Assembly: GCF_900103915.1 (NCBI RefSeq)
Contig: NZ_FNIG01000003.1
Location: forward strand, 186,001 to 250,000
Length of the DNA: 64,000 nucleotides
Origin: Tenuibacillus multivorans
GTDB lineage: Bacteria; Bacillota; Bacilli; Bacillales; Alkalibacillaceae
Direction of reading: 5' to 3'
Part shown: one piece after another, positions 63,309-64,000 of the stretch
Numbering within the stretch: position 1 is the first letter of the stretch
Layout: each line of letters starts with the position of its first letter
Position numbers and translations under genes: made by a program
Notes under the pieces: generated by a model
The model's input: the letters and a program-made list of their open reading frames with translations, nothing else
Told to the model about the DNA's origin: nothing
Databases searched by the model: none

Positions 63309-63385
63309 TGGCGTCCCAGGCAGGATTCGAACCTGCGACCCACAGCTTAGAAGGCTGTTGCTCTATCCTGCTGAGCTACTGGGAC
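63309..63385 (-). tRNA. tRNA-Arg(TCT)
   Basis: 77 nt including encoded CCA. Acceptor GTCCCAG / CTGGGAC, anticodon loop CTTCTAA (TCT, reads AGA), T arm GCAGGTTCGAATCCTGC. The 3' part is duplicated at 58882, showing it is an integration site. Confidence 0.97.
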
Positions 63386-63595
63386 AATATAAATAAAAAC
63401 AAATTATTTAGTTGTATATAACCCAATGTCGTCTTATCCTGTCTCTTCCTTTTCTAGCAAATCCTATGAAGGTTCATGCGTCGAGATAACTCGTAGCATT
63501 TCGGCAGATGCACTGCTCGTTGCTGAGCAGCTACTGGAGCAAATAATTAAGACCAACAACTTAGAAGGCTGTTGCTCATAAATTTAGGCAAAAAA
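63386..63595. repeat. Degenerate tRNA-Arg partial copies in the spacer
   Basis: GCTGAGCAGCTACTGG (about 63517) resembles the 5' end of tRNA-Arg and CAACTTAGAAGGCTGTTGCTC (63557-63577) its anticodon arm. The segment before them, with ACTCGTAGCATTTCGGCAG, is a divergent relative of the unit repeated at 63653-63960. Confidence 0.6.
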
Positions 63596-63669
63596 TGGAG
63601 CGGGTGATGGGAATCGAACCCACGACATCAGCTTGGAAGGCTGAGGTTTTACCACTAAACTACACCCGC
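63596..63669 (-). tRNA. tRNA-Gly(TCC)
   Basis: 74 nt including encoded CCA. Acceptor GCGGGTG / CACCCGC, anticodon loop CTTCCAA (TCC, reads GGA), T arm GTGGGTTCGATTCCCATC. Confidence 0.97.
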
Positions 63670-63972
63670 ATTTTATATATATTTTACATAAAGATTCACA
63701 ACACGCAGCTTGCGACTTTCCCACTATGCCCCTGCATCTTCTAGTTTATTCATGGATGTAAATTCTTCGGGGCAACTCGTAGCTTACTCGGTGGAAGTTT
63801 CGCTCGTCACTACACCCGCATTTTAATATAATTTATACACAAGGATTTGCAACACGCAGCTTGTGACTTTTCACTATGCCCCTGCATCTTCTAGTTTATT
63901 CATGGTTGTGAATTCTTCGGGCAACTCGTCGCTTATTCGATGGAAGTTTCGCTCGTCACTAAACCCGCATGT
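63653..63972. repeat. Tandem repeat of about 150 bp carrying tRNA-Gly 5' ends
   Basis: Units at 63653-63807 (155 bp) and 63808-63956 (149 bp), then a partial third starting CACTAAACCCGCAT. Each begins with the complement of the tRNA-Gly 5' end and ends GGAAGTTTCGCTCGT. Identity between units is roughly 85-90 percent by eye; the second and third tRNA pieces are non-functional. Confidence 0.85.
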
Positions 63973-64000
63973 AAATCTCAATTATTTAAGAACTTGTATT

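Noticed and set aside
63653-63972. CRISPR-like array
   Set aside because: Only two to three units of about 150 bp without short repeats and unique spacers, and no cas genes.

Overview
The window is a low-GC Bacillaceae chromosome segment from an endospore-forming Firmicute. The spore genes (spoVB, safA-like, spo0B, spoIVFA/FB, spoIIB, spoVID, an sda homologue), the T-box before valS, the L27/Prp pair, the AGGAGG ribosome binding sites and the gene order all fit Bacillus-like genera; the species cannot be named from the sequence.

Bases 1 to about 48,000 are a conserved housekeeping block, nearly all on the minus strand, in an order close to Bacillus subtilis. Reading with transcription: ysoA, tig, clpX, lonA, engB, hemA-X-C-D-B-L, spoVID, T-box/valS, folC, a GGDEF diguanylate cyclase, spoIIB, radC, mreBCD, minCD, spoIVFA-FB, L21 leader/rplU-prp-rpmA, spo0B-obgE, a DUF2975 protein with a broken YozG-like regulator, a safA-like gene, nadE, a YhcN-type lipoprotein, a YueD-like reductase, yebC, LexA box/ruvAB, DUF2905, queA-tgt-yajC, then an ion transporter, yrbG, comN and secDF (truncated at base 1). 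Plus-strand genes in this block are spoVB, a TIGR04086 membrane protein, a 62-residue membrane protein and a LiaF-like protein. Compared with B. subtilis as I remember it, lonB, maf, comC and ysxE are missing from their usual places.

Bases 48,000 to 52,700 are transitional. They hold a DUF421 protein, a 300-bp GC-rich repeat with perfect 14-bp terminal inverted repeats, yuzB, a DUF1189-like protein, tRNA-Arg(CCT), a truncated kinase, and then the most interesting locus of the window. A sigma-A-like promoter drives a cyclic-di-GMP-I (GEMM) riboswitch with its own terminator, then a stand-alone CheY-like receiver, and overlapping its end a 48-residue Sda homologue (sporulation kinase inhibitor). 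This suggests direct c-di-GMP control of entry into sporulation. A diguanylate cyclase lacking the inhibitory I-site lies elsewhere in the window.

Bases 52,700 to 64,000 are accessory and decaying: an ISL3 element (frameshift and in-frame stop), orphan genes, an IS256-type element whose transposase is split at an A AAA AAG slippery heptamer, and a 4.4-kb remnant island flanked by 55-bp direct repeats of the 3' part of tRNA-Arg(TCT). The island holds two AT-rich envelope/secreted orphans and a degenerate IS1182 copy. The window ends with tRNA-Arg(TCT), tRNA-Gly(TCC) and about 150-bp tandem repeats that carry tRNA ends.
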